From contig NZ_WRXL01000008.1 of assembly GCF_010119195.1 (NCBI RefSeq), positions 1-64,000 on the forward strand: 64,000 nt of DNA. The letters run 5' to 3'. A program made the position numbers and the translations under genes. The notes beneath the pieces are model-generated. The model ran no database searches and had not been told where the DNA came from. It saw only the letters and a program-made list of their open reading frames with translations. Origin of the DNA: Haloarcula salina. Lineage in GTDB: Archaea > Halobacteriota > Halobacteria > Halobacteriales > Haloarculaceae. Shown one piece after another: positions 34,273 to 43,200 of the stretch; within the stretch, counting starts at the first letter, position 1; each line of letters starts with the position of its first letter.

Positions 34273-34623
34273 GTGGCCGAGGAACAGAGCATTGAGGAGA
34301 TTCTCGACACGATCGGCGACCAGCACGCGCGCCGCGTGCTCGCCGCCATCAGTCGAGAACCGCAGTCGGCGAAAGAACTCGCCGAGGAATGCGACCTTTC
34401 CCTCCCGACCGTGTACCGCCGTATCGAACTGCTCGACGAGTACGACCTCGTCACAGACCGAACGCTCGTCGCCGAGGACGGCAACCACTACAAGGTGTAC
34501 GAGTCCAACTTCGAGTCGACGGTCATCTCACTCGAAGACGAAGAGTACAAGGTCCGTATCTACCGAGAGGAGAACCTCCCGGACCGATTCAGCCAGCTCT
34601 GGGACGAACTGAATCCCGAATGA
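34273..34623 (+). CDS. winged-helix transcriptional regulator (ArsR-type)
   Basis: A 116-residue protein starting at GTG. IGDQHARRVLAAISREPQSAKELAEECDLSLPTVYRRIELLDEYDLV is a typical haloarchaeal ArsR/TrmB-like winged helix, with SLPTVYRRIELL as recognition helix and the wing near YKVYESNF. It is followed after 27 bases by a DUF7521-type membrane protein, a gene pair common in haloarchaea, where the small membrane protein may sense a signal and modulate the regulator. That is inference. Confidence 0.85.
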   Translation: MAEEQSIEEILDTIGDQHARRVLAAISREPQSAKELAEECDLSLPTVYRRIELLDEYDLVTDRTLVAEDGNHYKVYESNFESTVISLEDEEYKVRIYREENLPDRFSQLWDELNPE

Positions 34624-34650
34624 CGCTCCTACTGCCCGCGAGGTCCGACC

Positions 34651-34953
34651 GTGCAAACTGACGGCGTCGCTCTCGCCCGCGGCGCGCTCGTCCTGATGCG
34701 GATGGTGGTGTTCGGACTGACGCTCGGGATCACGCTCATCAGTTTCCAGGCGTACCGGAAACGCCCCTCAGAGCGTCTCCAGTACGCCTTCGTCGGCTTC
34801 GCGTTCATCAGCATGGGCGTCGCCGTCTCCAGCGTCATCACCCAACTGAGCGCCGCCTCGGCCGGGGCGCTCGTCCGCATCTTCTTCCAGATGGCCGAGA
34901 CCATCCCCTTTATCATCGGCTTCTCGATGCTGTACGTCTCGCTGTATCGGTAG
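34651..34953 (+). CDS. DUF7521-type small membrane protein
   Basis: A 100-residue protein with three hydrophobic segments (about 14-34, 45-68 and 80-98), starting at GTG. The layout and position behind the winged-helix gene match proteins of the family DUF7521 as I remember it. No function is known. The two genes are probably one operon. Confidence 0.7.
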   Translation: MQTDGVALARGALVLMRMVVFGLTLGITLISFQAYRKRPSERLQYAFVGFAFISMGVAVSSVITQLSAASAGALVRIFFQMAETIPFIIGFSMLYVSLYR

Positions 34954-34988
34954 CGCCACTTCCGACGTCCGCTCACGAAAGCAAGTCG

Positions 34989-34994
34989 TTTATC
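34989..34994 (+). promoter_or_regulatory. TATA-like box of the UvrD-type helicase gene
   Basis: TTTATC lies 26-31 bases before the ATG at 35020, so the transcript is probably leaderless. Confidence 0.45.
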
Positions 34995-35019
34995 TGCCAG
35001 CGGCCCCACTACATGTCCA

Positions 35020-36861
35020 ATGGCTGATTCGACCACCGAGGTTGTCCGCCTGTTCGGTGGGCCCGGTAGCGGGAAGACGACGGCGTTGCTCGACCGTGTC
35101 GACGAACTGCTGGAAGAGGAGGACGTCGACTTTCGCGACGTACTCGTCGTCTCGTACACGCGCGCAGCGGCCGCAGAGATCCGCGAGCGCCTCGCCGAAC
35201 GGCTCGGGGAGTCCCCGCGCGCGCTCCGCGGCAACGTCTGTACGATGCACGCGAAGGCGTACGAGCTCCTGAACCTCTCGCGCGGCGACGTCGTCGGCGA
35301 GGACGACAAGGAGGCCTTCTGCGAGGAGTTCGGCATCGACTACGAGGACGAGTACGAGGGCTCGCGCCGTCGCTCGGCCCGCTCGACGACGCTCGGGAAC
35401 AAGATCATCGCGACGAGCCAGTGGCTCCAGCGCACCCGGCGCGACGTGGCCGACTGGTACGACGTGCCGTTCAAGTGGGACGACGAGGAGGTCCGGCTGC
35501 CGCCGGAGATCGACGACAACGCCCAGACAGGCAACAAGTACACGCCGACGTGGCCGACCGACGACGACCGCGTGGACGTGCCCGCCGCCATCCGCGGCTG
35601 GCGAACCTACAAGGGCGAGAACGATCTGACCGGCTTCGCCGACATGCTCGAACGGGTCGCCCAGCGCTCGCTGCTCCCCAACGTCGACTACCTCATCATC
35701 GACGAGTTCCAGGACATCACGACCCTGCAGTACGACGTCTACCAGGAGTGGAAACCCCACATGGAGCGCGTCCTCATCGCCGGCGACGACGACCAGGTCG
35801 TCTACGCCTGGCAGGGCGCGGACCCCGACCTCCTGCTCGAGGAGACCGTCACGCAGGACGAGGTGCTGCCCAACTCCTACCGGCTCCCCTCGCGCATCCT
35901 CAACGTCGTCAACCGCGAGGTGCGCCACATCGAGAAGCGCCAGGAGAAAGACCTGAATCCGCGCAAGGAGGGCGGACGCGTCGAGGCGGTCCAGAACCCC
36001 TCGATGTTCGACCTCGCGCGGAACGTCCAGAGCACCGTCGAGCAGTCCGACGAGACCGTGATGGTGCTGTTCCGGGCGCGCTACCAGATGTTCCAGTTCA
36101 TCGACGAGTTCATCGACAAGGGTATCCCCTTCTCCTGTCTCACGGACCAGCGGATGTGGACCGACCGGCTCACGCAGTACGTCCGCGGGCTGGAGGCCGT
36201 CGACGCCGACGAACCGCTCACCGTTCTCCAGGCCCGGCGGCTCGCCGACATGCTCGTCGACTCCGCGTTCGGGACCGGCGAGCGCGACGACTTCTTCGAC
36301 GCGCTGGAGGAGATCGATGAGGCGCACGAGGACGAGGACATCGCGGACCTCGAGATCGAACCCGACGTCGTCCGCGACCACGTCCCGTTCCTCCCCGACG
36401 CCGCCTCCGCGGGCGACATGCTCCGGAAGGTGACGAACTTCCAGGAGCGTACCGTCGACGCGTACTTCCGGGGCGACTACACCGGCATGGACACCGACCG
36501 CGTCCGCGTCGGCACCATCCACTCCGCGAAGGGCCGCGAGGCCGACCACGTGTTCGTGGCGACCGACCTCACCGAGAAGGTGGTCGAGCAGATGGCCGCA
36601 ACGGTCGACCAGCAGGGCATCGAGGTTCCCGGCGTCGACGAGTTCACCAAGCACACCAGTCCCGTGCCGACGCTGACCGACAACGAGCGCCGCGTGTTCT
36701 ACGTCGGGATGTCCCGCGCCAGGGAGCGACTCGTCCTGCTGGAGAACCTCGTCGACGGCGCGCCGACGCTGCCGATCGACGTGTTGCTGGAGAACGAGCC
36801 GAGCGACCGCTCCATCGACGAACTGCTCGACGAGGCCGGCGAGACCATCGCCGCCGACTGA
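35020..36861 (+). CDS. UvrD/Rep-type superfamily 1 DNA helicase
   Basis: A 613-residue SF1 helicase. The motifs appear in order: I GPGSGKTT (residues 14-21), Ia VVSYTRAAAAEIRERL, II LIIDEFQDI, III GDDDQVVYAWQGA, IV LFRARYQ, V TIHSAKGREADHVFV, and VI YVGMSRARERLVLL. All are intact, so an ATP-driven 3'-5' DNA translocase is expected, used in repair or fork restart. It is an archaeal member and lacks the C-terminal extensions of bacterial UvrD. The ATG at 35020 follows the TATA box. Confidence 0.93.
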   Translation: MADSTTEVVRLFGGPGSGKTTALLDRVDELLEEEDVDFRDVLVVSYTRAAAAEIRERLAERLGESPRALRGNVCTMHAKAYELLNLSRGDVVGEDDKEAFCEEFGIDYEDEYEGSRRRSARSTTLGNKIIATSQWLQRTRRDVADWYDVPFKWDDEEVRLPPEIDDNAQTGNKYTPTWPTDDDRVDVPAAIRGWRTYKGENDLTGFADMLERVAQRSLLPNVDYLIIDEFQDITTLQYDVYQEWKPHMERVLIAGDDDQVVYAWQGADPDLLLEETVTQDEVLPNSYRLPSRILNVVNREVRHIEKRQEKDLNPRKEGGRVEAVQNPSMFDLARNVQSTVEQSDETVMVLFRARYQMFQFIDEFIDKGIPFSCLTDQRMWTDRLTQYVRGLEAVDADEPLTVLQARRLADMLVDSAFGTGERDDFFDALEEIDEAHEDEDIADLEIEPDVVRDHVPFLPDAASAGDMLRKVTNFQERTVDAYFRGDYTGMDTDRVRVGTIHSAKGREADHVFVATDLTEKVVEQMAATVDQQGIEVPGVDEFTKHTSPVPTLTDNERRVFYVGMSRARERLVLLENLVDGAPTLPIDVLLENEPSDRSIDELLDEAGETIAAD

Positions 36862-36909
36862 GCGCGTCGCCGGCCGCCTCGAACCCCACGCGACGCCGTT
36901 TTCCCGCTC

Positions 36910-38022
36910 TTACTCGTCGATGGTCCCGCCTTCGAGGTAGTACGTCGTCTTGTCCCGCGTCGACCGCGCGACCTTCGTGAACGTCACGACGCGCTCGCCG
37001 TCGTCGCGCTCGTCGCGCTCGACGTGCAGTTCCAGCCCCTGATCGCGGAAGTACGACAGCACGTCCCCGATGCTTTCTGGCTCGCCGCGGATCGTGTGAG
37101 TCTCGCCGACCGGCTCCCCGGCCTCGACCGAGCGGATCGTCTCGACGGCCGGCCGGAGGATGGCTTCGCCGAGTCGCTGTGCCCGCTCGCGGACCCGTTC
37201 GTCCGACTCCTCGAACTCCACGGCCTGGAACGCCTCGCGCATGACGCGGGTGAACACGAAGTCCCGGCCGTACTCGAAGGGGAGTTCGAAGGCGTGCTCC
37301 AGGTCGGCCCGGTGGATGGCGCTCGTCGTGTACTTCAGCGCTCGTCGTCCGTCGGTCGATTTCAGCACCACGCCTTCCCGGCCGCGCTCGTTGAGGTCGT
37401 GGATGCGCTCGCGCGCCGCGGCGGGGGCGGCCGACGGCGCGAACGTCCCGAAGTGGGCGACGCTGTCGAACCCGTAGGTCCCGCAGGCGTCGCGCCGTCG
37501 CTCGACGCCCATCGGGGCCCCCGTCTCGCGGTGGCGGATGCCGAACACGGAGAAGCAGACCGTCTCGACCTCGGCGTAGTCGTGGTTCGTGTAGGGGTTC
37601 TCCGGCCCGACGAGTTCGCCACAGAGCATGTGCTCGGGGTAGTCGTCGAAGAACGCGTCGGCGTCCATCAGCCGTTCGACCGTCCGGGTAGTGTAGGGGC
37701 AGACGAAGCCGCTGCGGGTGAACGCCAGCACGTCGCCGTCCACGCGCGCCACTCTGACGTTGTAGCCGTTGAGTTTCTCCTCGACGGCGACCGGGCCGTC
37801 GAACGCCACCTCGACCGCCGGTTCGAGGACTAGCGCGCGCGGCATCGAGGGGTAGCCGCGGACGACCGTGTCGCCGACGAGGGCCGTCCCCCGCTCGATG
37901 CCGTGGCGCGCGTCGCCGAGGTGGCGGTACCGCCGGCCGCGGAACCACTCGGTGTCGAAGTGCTCCAGCACGTCCTCGGCGTCTGCGTCGACGCCGAGCG
38001 TCGACGCCCAGTCTCGCGCCAT
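36910..38022 (-). CDS. archaeal RNA ligase, Pab1020 (Rnl3) family
   Basis: A 370-residue nucleotidyltransferase. Motif I EEKLNGYN places the adenylated lysine at Lys83. Motif III appears as [11 protein letters not shown], motif IV as EGVVLKS and motif V as [15 protein letters not shown]-terminal dimerisation-type domain of about 130 residues follows, with no helicase domain. This group circularises RNA in Thermococci. The ATG at 38022 was chosen because MARDWAS is followed directly by the conserved fold. It is divergent from its partner gene (38121). Confidence 0.88.
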   Translation of the reverse strand: MARDWASTLGVDADAEDVLEHFDTEWFRGRRYRHLGDARHGIERGTALVGDTVVRGYPSMPRALVLEPAVEVAFDGPVAVEEKLNGYNVRVARVDGDVLAFTRSGFVCPYTTRTVERLMDADAFFDDYPEHMLCGELVGPENPYTNHDYAEVETVCFSVFGIRHRETGAPMGVERRRDACGTYGFDSVAHFGTFAPSAAPAAARERIHDLNERGREGVVLKSTDGRRALKYTTSAIHRADLEHAFELPFEYGRDFVFTRVMREAFQAVEFEESDERVRERAQRLGEAILRPAVETIRSVEAGEPVGETHTIRGEPESIGDVLSYFRDQGLELHVERDERDDGERVVTFTKVARSTRDKTTYYLEGGTIDE

Positions 38023-38120
38023 GCATGGTATTTGTTGGCACGAATGCAAAGTTCTGCTGGCGCGTCCCGCCCGCCGGGACTCGCCAGAGGGCATTAGTTA
38101 CCGGCCGCCGAACGTTCGGT

Positions 38121-38795
38121 ATGGTCGACCGCCCGCTCAAGCAACGGTTCGTCCTCGACACGTCGCTGTTTCTCACGCCAGAGATTCGCACGGCGGACGA
38201 GGACCTCGATTCGGCCTGTCTGGAGCTGCTCGACCTCATTTCCGAGGCGAAACTGGTCCACAACATCTCCTGCTACATGCCGCCGTCGATCAAGGCGGAA
38301 CTGACGACGATGCTCGCCGACCGGGCGGTCAGCGACGAGGTGACGACGAAACTGGACACGTGGGTCATCACGAAGTCGCCCGCACACTACGAGGTGATGA
38401 TCCCGGCCGACCTGGTCTACGAGTTCATCGACGAGATGTCAGACCGGGTCGACCGCGGCCTCCGGGTCTCGGAAAAGGCAGTCCGCAAGGCCGAGGAGTC
38501 TCGCGCGGAGACGATCGAGGAACACGACCACATGACGCAGGTGGACAAGGTCATCTCGGACCTGCGCGACGAGTACCGGAACACGCTCCGGCAGGGCGTG
38601 CTCGACTCCCGCGAGGACTTCGACCTCCTCATCCTCGCCCGCGAACTCGACGCCGGCGTCGTCACCGAGGACCAGGGCATCATCAACTGGGCCGAGGACT
38701 TCGGTCTGCGCTATCTGAAGGGGCGGAACTTCCCCCCGCTGCTCAAGGAGTACCTCGCCGCGGACGACCCGGACCGCTGGCGCGATACGGGGTAG
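38121..38795 (+). CDS. RNA ligase partner protein, PIN-like
   Basis: A 224-residue protein, the usual neighbour of the Pab1020-type RNA ligase. The N-terminus has [14 protein letters not shown] with Asp13, and the C-terminal part has [22 protein letters not shown], where acidic residues could complete a PIN nuclease site. A helical, charged middle (residues 115-150) is inserted. It is divergent from the ligase gene with 98 bases between starts. If active, it would cut RNA ends that the ligase seals; this is inference. Confidence 0.85.
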   Translation: MVDRPLKQRFVLDTSLFLTPEIRTADEDLDSACLELLDLISEAKLVHNISCYMPPSIKAELTTMLADRAVSDEVTTKLDTWVITKSPAHYEVMIPADLVYEFIDEMSDRVDRGLRVSEKAVRKAEESRAETIEEHDHMTQVDKVISDLRDEYRNTLRQGVLDSREDFDLLILARELDAGVVTEDQGIINWAEDFGLRYLKGRNFPPLLKEYLAADDPDRWRDTG

Positions 38796-38802
38796 TCGGT
38801 TC

Positions 38803-39045
38803 CTACTCGTCCTCGTCGTCGGTCTTGACGACCGCGCCGACAGTCTTCTCGGCGACCATCCCGGGGAGGTCCGTCGGCGTCACGACGTACTGCTCGATGG
38901 CGACCATCCCGACGGCGATCGCCAGAAAGGCGACGCCGGGGACGACCTCGCCGCGGACGAGGTGTTCGGCCCCGAACAGCGCGACCGGGACCGCGAAGAC
39001 GACGACCGTCAGCAGGCCGATGGTGTCCAGAATCCCCTGTGCCAT
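38803..39045 (-). CDS. small membrane protein, DUF7533-like
   Basis: An 80-residue protein with two hydrophobic segments (about 8-27 and 34-53) and an acidic end (KTDDEDE). The phrase MAQGILDTIGLLTVVVFAVP is similar to proteins I remember as DUF7533. The function is not known. It is convergent with the PIN-like gene (7 bases apart). Confidence 0.6.
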   Translation of the reverse strand: MAQGILDTIGLLTVVVFAVPVALFGAEHLVRGEVVPGVAFLAIAVGMVAIEQYVVTPTDLPGMVAEKTVGAVVKTDDEDE

Positions 39046-39132
39046 TGGCCCCGCTTCGCGCCTGGCGGGGATAAGAACGTCGGCACCCGCCCGGGAGTAC
39101 GTTGAAGAACGCGGGTGGCGAACGGACCGCTC

Positions 39133-39624
39133 ATGCTGGTCGGAATCGTTTCGGACACGCACGACAACACGGACCTGGTCGACCGTGCGGTCGAGACCTT
39201 TGCGGACGCCGGCTGCGAGGCGGTCGTCCACTGCGGCGACTTCGTCGCCCCGTTCTCGGTGACGCCCTTCGACGGCGACTGGTCGTTCTACGCCGTCCGG
39301 GGCAACAACGACGGCGAGTGGGCCGTCCAGTCGACGGTCGCGGAGTTCGGGACGTACTTCGGGGAGATGGGCGAACTCACGCTGGACGGTCACGAGGTCG
39401 CGGTGTACCACGGCACGAGCGGCCCCGTGGTCGACGCGCTGGTCGACTGTGGCACCTACGACTACGTCCTCCACGGCCACACCCACGAGCGCGGCTCAGA
39501 GACGCGCGAGGGAACGGTCAGAATCAACCCCGGCGGCATCTCGATTCCACCGGCTCCGGAGGCGTTCTCCGTCGCGACGCTCTCGACGGAGACGGGCGAG
39601 ATCGAGTTCCACGAACTGGGCTAA
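39133..39624 (+). CDS. YfcE/MJ0936-type metallophosphoesterase
   Basis: A 163-residue calcineurin-fold phosphoesterase. The five metal motifs are visible: GIVSDTHDN near the N-terminus, HCGDF, RGNND, the single His of YHGTSG, and HGHTHERG. The length and motifs match small archaeal phosphodiesterases acting on model phosphodiesters and perhaps cyclic nucleotides. The start at 39133 (MLVGIVSDTH) is chosen; a GTG at 39115 is possible. Confidence 0.88.
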   Translation: MLVGIVSDTHDNTDLVDRAVETFADAGCEAVVHCGDFVAPFSVTPFDGDWSFYAVRGNNDGEWAVQSTVAEFGTYFGEMGELTLDGHEVAVYHGTSGPVVDALVDCGTYDYVLHGHTHERGSETREGTVRINPGGISIPPAPEAFSVATLSTETGEIEFHELG

Positions 39625-39638
39625 CGGCGATCGGGGGC

Positions 39639-40703
39639 TCAGTCGTCGGCGTGACTGTCGACGGGCTGTGGGCTGCCTTCGTGTTCGACGAGGCCGCGGC
39701 CGACGCCGAGGGCCTCGTCCGTGCGACGGATGCTCTTCTCGGCGCTCGCGGTCCGCTCTGAGAGCGCGCGGACGGCGTCGATGTTCTCCGGGACCACGTC
39801 GGCCTCCTGGTGGATGGCCTGGAACAGGTAGAGGTCGCGGCCCTGGACCGTGATGGACTCCGCCCAGATGCAGTTCTCCCACACGTCGCCGCGGGGCCGG
39901 CCGGCGTCGCGCGTGTACTCCTTGAGTTTCCCCGCGCCGTCGATGCCGAGCGTCTCCGGGATGAGGAACAGGCGCGACTCGTCGGCGAGCAGCGACGTGA
40001 CCTCCTCCGCGCTCGGTTCGCTCTCCAGCGTGACGTTGACGCTGTGGGTGTGCATCTGCGTCGTCGGCACCTTCATCCCCATCGTGTCGATGTCGAGGTC
40101 GGGGAAGATGGTCTGGACGTCGGGCCCGTGGTGCGAAGGGATCGTGACGGGGTCCGGCAGCGTGTCGTTGATGGGGCCGCGGCCGGTCTGGCCGGGGTCC
40201 GCGCCGCGGCGGACGAGCGTGACGCGCGTCTTCTCGACGCCGTAGGACTCCCTGAGCGGGGCCAGCAGGCGCGAGAGTCCCGTCGTGTTACATGAGACCA
40301 CGCGGGCCGTGTCCGCGCCGACGGCGTCGTCGTAGTTGGCGCGTGCGTTGAAGCTCACGTCGGCCACGTCGGGGTCTTCACCGCCCTGGAAGATGGCCGG
40401 TGTGTCGTGCTCGGCGTAGAGGGGAGCGTTGGCCGCACCGACCCCGCCGGGCGTCGTGTCGACGACCACGTCGCTCGTCTCGATGAGGTCGTGGACCGTG
40501 CCGGCGGTCGCGAGGTCGGCCTCCGCGAACGGTTCGCGTCCGTCGGCGGCGTAGAGGTCGTACCCGCGGTCGTGTGCGATAGTTGCCTCGAAGTTCGGCG
40601 AGCGCTTCGCGACGCCCGCGACAGTCATATCTGGCTGGACACGCACCGCGTCAGCGACGCGTTTCCCGATGGTGCCGAAGCCGTTGATGCCCACGTGGAG
40701 CAT
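39639..40703 (-). CDS. gap: type II glyceraldehyde-3-phosphate dehydrogenase
   Basis: A 354-residue archaeal-type GAPDH. It starts [20 protein letters not shown] (dinucleotide-binding Rossmann fold) and contains the catalytic Cys138 in [12 protein letters not shown] and a conserved H of the [10 protein letters not shown] segment. It interconverts glyceraldehyde 3-phosphate and 1,3-bisphosphoglycerate, with NADP likely favoured. In haloarchaea this type II enzyme is thought to serve gluconeogenesis, fitting pckA in the same window. A TATA-like AATATAC on the minus strand (40727-40733) lies 24-30 bases upstream. Confidence 0.93.
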   Translation of the reverse strand: MLHVGINGFGTIGKRVADAVRVQPDMTVAGVAKRSPNFEATIAHDRGYDLYAADGREPFAEADLATAGTVHDLIETSDVVVDTTPGGVGAANAPLYAEHDTPAIFQGGEDPDVADVSFNARANYDDAVGADTARVVSCNTTGLSRLLAPLRESYGVEKTRVTLVRRGADPGQTGRGPINDTLPDPVTIPSHHGPDVQTIFPDLDIDTMGMKVPTTQMHTHSVNVTLESEPSAEEVTSLLADESRLFLIPETLGIDGAGKLKEYTRDAGRPRGDVWENCIWAESITVQGRDLYLFQAIHQEADVVPENIDAVRALSERTASAEKSIRRTDEALGVGRGLVEHEGSPQPVDSHADD

Positions 40704-40893
40704 ACGACTTCATTTCTTCGGGGAGAGTATATTCTTTGTGATTAAAATTTGAAGAAATTAACTCAGATAGTTGTACCACCGACGGATGTCAACTTTTGCC
40801 ACAACGGCCGCTGACGGCGCTCTGGGCGCTGAATCGTCGCTGGGCCTGCGCGCCTCCATCAAGAGTTATTCAGCGTGAGTACGCACCATCGGT

Positions 40894-41847
40894 ATGGACA
40901 ATTCGTCGCTCCGCGTTCCCGCCGAAACGGCCGTCCGGCAGTGCATGAACCTCCAACCCGACGAGTCGTGTGCGGTTGTGACCGACGACCAGCGCAAGGC
41001 CATCGGCGAGGCGCTGTACCGCGTGGCCGCCGAGATCACCGACGACGCGGCCTTCGTGCGCTACCCGCCGGGCGACCAGCACGGCGAGGAGCCGCCCGCA
41101 CCCGTCGCCGGCGCGATGAAGACCGCCGACGTGGTACTCGCGCCGACGACCAAGAGCCTGAGCCACACCGAGGCCCGGACCGAGGCCAACGAGGCCGGCG
41201 CACGCGTCGCGACGCTTCCCGGCATCAGCGAGGGCGTGTTCCTGATGGGCCTCGACGCGGACTACGAGTCGATCGAACGCCACTGCGAGGCCGTCCTCGA
41301 ACAGGTCGAAGACGCCGCGGAGATCCGCGTCACGTCTCCCCAGGGGACGGACATCACCTTCGGCGTCGGCGACCGCGAGTGGCACCTCGACACCGGCATC
41401 GTCCACGAGGCCGGCGAGATGTCGAACCTCCCTGCGGGCGAGGTCTTTCTCGCGCCGGAGACCGCCGACGGCACGTTCGTCGTCGACGGGACGATGCGCC
41501 CCCACGGCAAACTCGACGGTCGACTCCTGGCCTTCGAGGTCGAGGGCGGCTACGTCACGGACATCGACGACCCGGACATCCGCTCGGAGGTCGAAGCGGC
41601 CGCCGAAGAGGTCGGCCGCGACGCCTACAACCTCGCCGAGCTCGGCATCGGGACGAACGTCGCCGTGTCCGAACTCGTCGGCTCCGTCCTGCTGGACGAG
41701 AAGGCCGGCGGCACGGTCCACATCGCCATCGGCGACGACCACGCGATGGGCGGCGACGTGCACGCGCCGATCCACCTCGACGGGATTCTGAAACAGCCGA
41801 CCGTGTACGCGGACGGCGTGGAAGTGAAACTTCCACGTGCAGAGTGA
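40894..41847 (+). CDS. M29-type aminopeptidase
   Basis: A 317-residue protein related to the thermophilic aminopeptidase T family (M29). Recognisable parts are the C-terminal AELGIGTNVAVSELVGSVLLDEKAGGTVHIAIGDDHAMGG with GGDVHAPIHLDGIL, which carries metal-binding His, Asp and Glu. It probably releases N-terminal residues from peptides with two metal ions. A strongly palindromic sequence overlaps its last codons (41817-41837). Confidence 0.85.
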   Translation: MDNSSLRVPAETAVRQCMNLQPDESCAVVTDDQRKAIGEALYRVAAEITDDAAFVRYPPGDQHGEEPPAPVAGAMKTADVVLAPTTKSLSHTEARTEANEAGARVATLPGISEGVFLMGLDADYESIERHCEAVLEQVEDAAEIRVTSPQGTDITFGVGDREWHLDTGIVHEAGEMSNLPAGEVFLAPETADGTFVVDGTMRPHGKLDGRLLAFEVEGGYVTDIDDPDIRSEVEAAAEEVGRDAYNLAELGIGTNVAVSELVGSVLLDEKAGGTVHIAIGDDHAMGGDVHAPIHLDGILKQPTVYADGVEVKLPRAE

Positions 41848-41968
41848 GCGGCGAGCGTTGCGAGCCGCGAACAGGGGGAGGTCGTAGACCTCCCACAAGC
41901 GAACGGCGACTGACAGGGGCCGTGCGCCGGAGACGTTTCACCTCCACGTGCTGAGTGAGGGGTGAAAC
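41817..41968. repeat. cluster of inverted repeats behind the aminopeptidase gene
   Basis: Three perfect inverted repeats follow one another: CGTGGAAGT/ACTTCCACG (41817-41837, 3-base loop), GGGAGGTC/GACCTCCC (41876-41894, 3-base loop), and GTTTCACC/GGTGAAAC (41935-41942 and 41961-41968). The sequence TCCACGTGC[AT]GAGTGAG occurs in two direct copies near 41833 and 41943. The last repeat lies just beyond the stop of the convergent gene. It may terminate both transcripts or be a dispersed intergenic repeat. Confidence 0.5.
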
Positions 41969-41987
41969 CGCGAACGGCGACCGTGGC

Positions 41988-42407
41988 TCACGCCGTGGTC
42001 CGACGCTCCGCACGGACCGCGTACGCGACCAACGCCAGCGCCCAGACCAGCGAGCCGACGAGGACGAGGTCGAACGGCACCGCGTAGCCGAGGTTCCACC
42101 CGAGCACCAGCCCGTGAATCGAACCCATGAACGCCATGGTCGCGACGGCGACGACTCCGCCGATGCGCGGCGTTGCGGGCGGATCGAGACGGAACGCGGC
42201 GTCGAGTATCAGGAGCGTCAGCGCCATAACCGCCGGGAGCAGTGCGACTCCGACCGACTTCGAGACGTAGATGTCCGGCGTCCCGGACGCCGAGAAGTGG
42301 ATCGCCGTCTTGGCGGGGAGGCGTGGCCAGACCGCGATTCCACCGACCGCCGTCAGGGCGACGACCGCGGCGCTCGCGAGTCCGAACCGATTCCGTAGGA
42401 GGGACAT
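41988..42407 (-). CDS. small membrane protein with a DUF1648-like segment
   Basis: A 139-residue protein from the ATG at 42407. It has four hydrophobic segments: about 8-26, 45-65, 75-95 and 105-128. The stretch WPRLPAKTAIHFSASGTPDIYVSKSVG is the DUF1648/SdpI-like loop pattern (PxxxxxHFxxxGxxD). The function is unknown; such proteins are sometimes linked to peptide-toxin immunity, but no toxin gene is near. Confidence 0.72.
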   Translation of the reverse strand: MSLLRNRFGLASAAVVALTAVGGIAVWPRLPAKTAIHFSASGTPDIYVSKSVGVALLPAVMALTLLILDAAFRLDPPATPRIGGVVAVATMAFMGSIHGLVLGWNLGYAVPFDLVLVGSLVWALALVAYAVRAERRTTA

Positions 42408-42545
42408 ACCCCGACGTTCGGTACCGCATTCTAAAATAGTGGGTGACCGCTCGTGCCCCGCAGCGGCGACCAACGCCGTGCGAGGCCGAACCACGAACAG
42501 GGCCGTGGCGACGACCATTTACGGGAGCGTCATCAACTCGGAGGT

Positions 42546-43199
42546 ATGACTGACGCGACACCGGGCGAACGCATCGCCCTGCCGTGCCCGGCCTGTTCAC
42601 CCGATCTGGAGACCGTCCACGAGGTGCTCAAGCCCGGCGGCCACGTGACGGTTCGCTGTACGGACTGCGACCACGTCCACAAGGAACAGCTCCCCGAAGA
42701 CGAGACGCTGGAGCGCAAGGTCGTCGTCTCGCAGGACGGCGACTCCTTCACCGCGACGGTCGACGTGCCGGCCGAGGAGGACCTCGCCGTGGGCGAGGAG
42801 TTCCTGCTGGAGACCGAGGAGGCCGTCGTGACCGCACGCATCACCAGTCTGGAGACCGACGACGGCCGGGAGGACGACGCGACGGCCAGCGACGTCGAGA
42901 CGATCTGGTCCCGCGCGGTCGGGAACGTCGCGGTCAACGTCACGATGCACCCGAAGGACGGCCGCCACGACGAGACCGAGAGCTTCAAGCTCCACGTCCC
43001 CGGCGACTACGACTTCGTCGTCGGCGAGACGGACGAGTTCGGCGACGAGGAGTTCACCGTCGAAGGGATCCACGTCCGCGACGACGCCACCGGCTACGAC
43101 CACCAGAACATGGACCACGACGGCGACTCGGCGATTGCAAAGGACATCAACCGGCTGTACGTGCGCGACGAGTCGACGACGGCGTGGTCGGCGTGGTAG
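42546..43199 (+). CDS. HVO_0476-type zinc finger protein
   Basis: A 217-residue acidic protein. An N-terminal zinc finger has CPACS (residues 14-18) and CTDCDH near residue 38, forming a two-pair knuckle. The remainder is strand-rich and acidic, without another motif. The sequence is consistent with the haloarchaeal family HVO_0476 as I remember it. It is followed one base later by the isoaspartyl methyltransferase gene, so the two are cotranscribed. Confidence 0.78.
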   Translation: MTDATPGERIALPCPACSPDLETVHEVLKPGGHVTVRCTDCDHVHKEQLPEDETLERKVVVSQDGDSFTATVDVPAEEDLAVGEEFLLETEEAVVTARITSLETDDGREDDATASDVETIWSRAVGNVAVNVTMHPKDGRHDETESFKLHVPGDYDFVVGETDEFGDEEFTVEGIHVRDDATGYDHQNMDHDGDSAIAKDINRLYVRDESTTAWSAW

Positions 43200-43200
43200 G

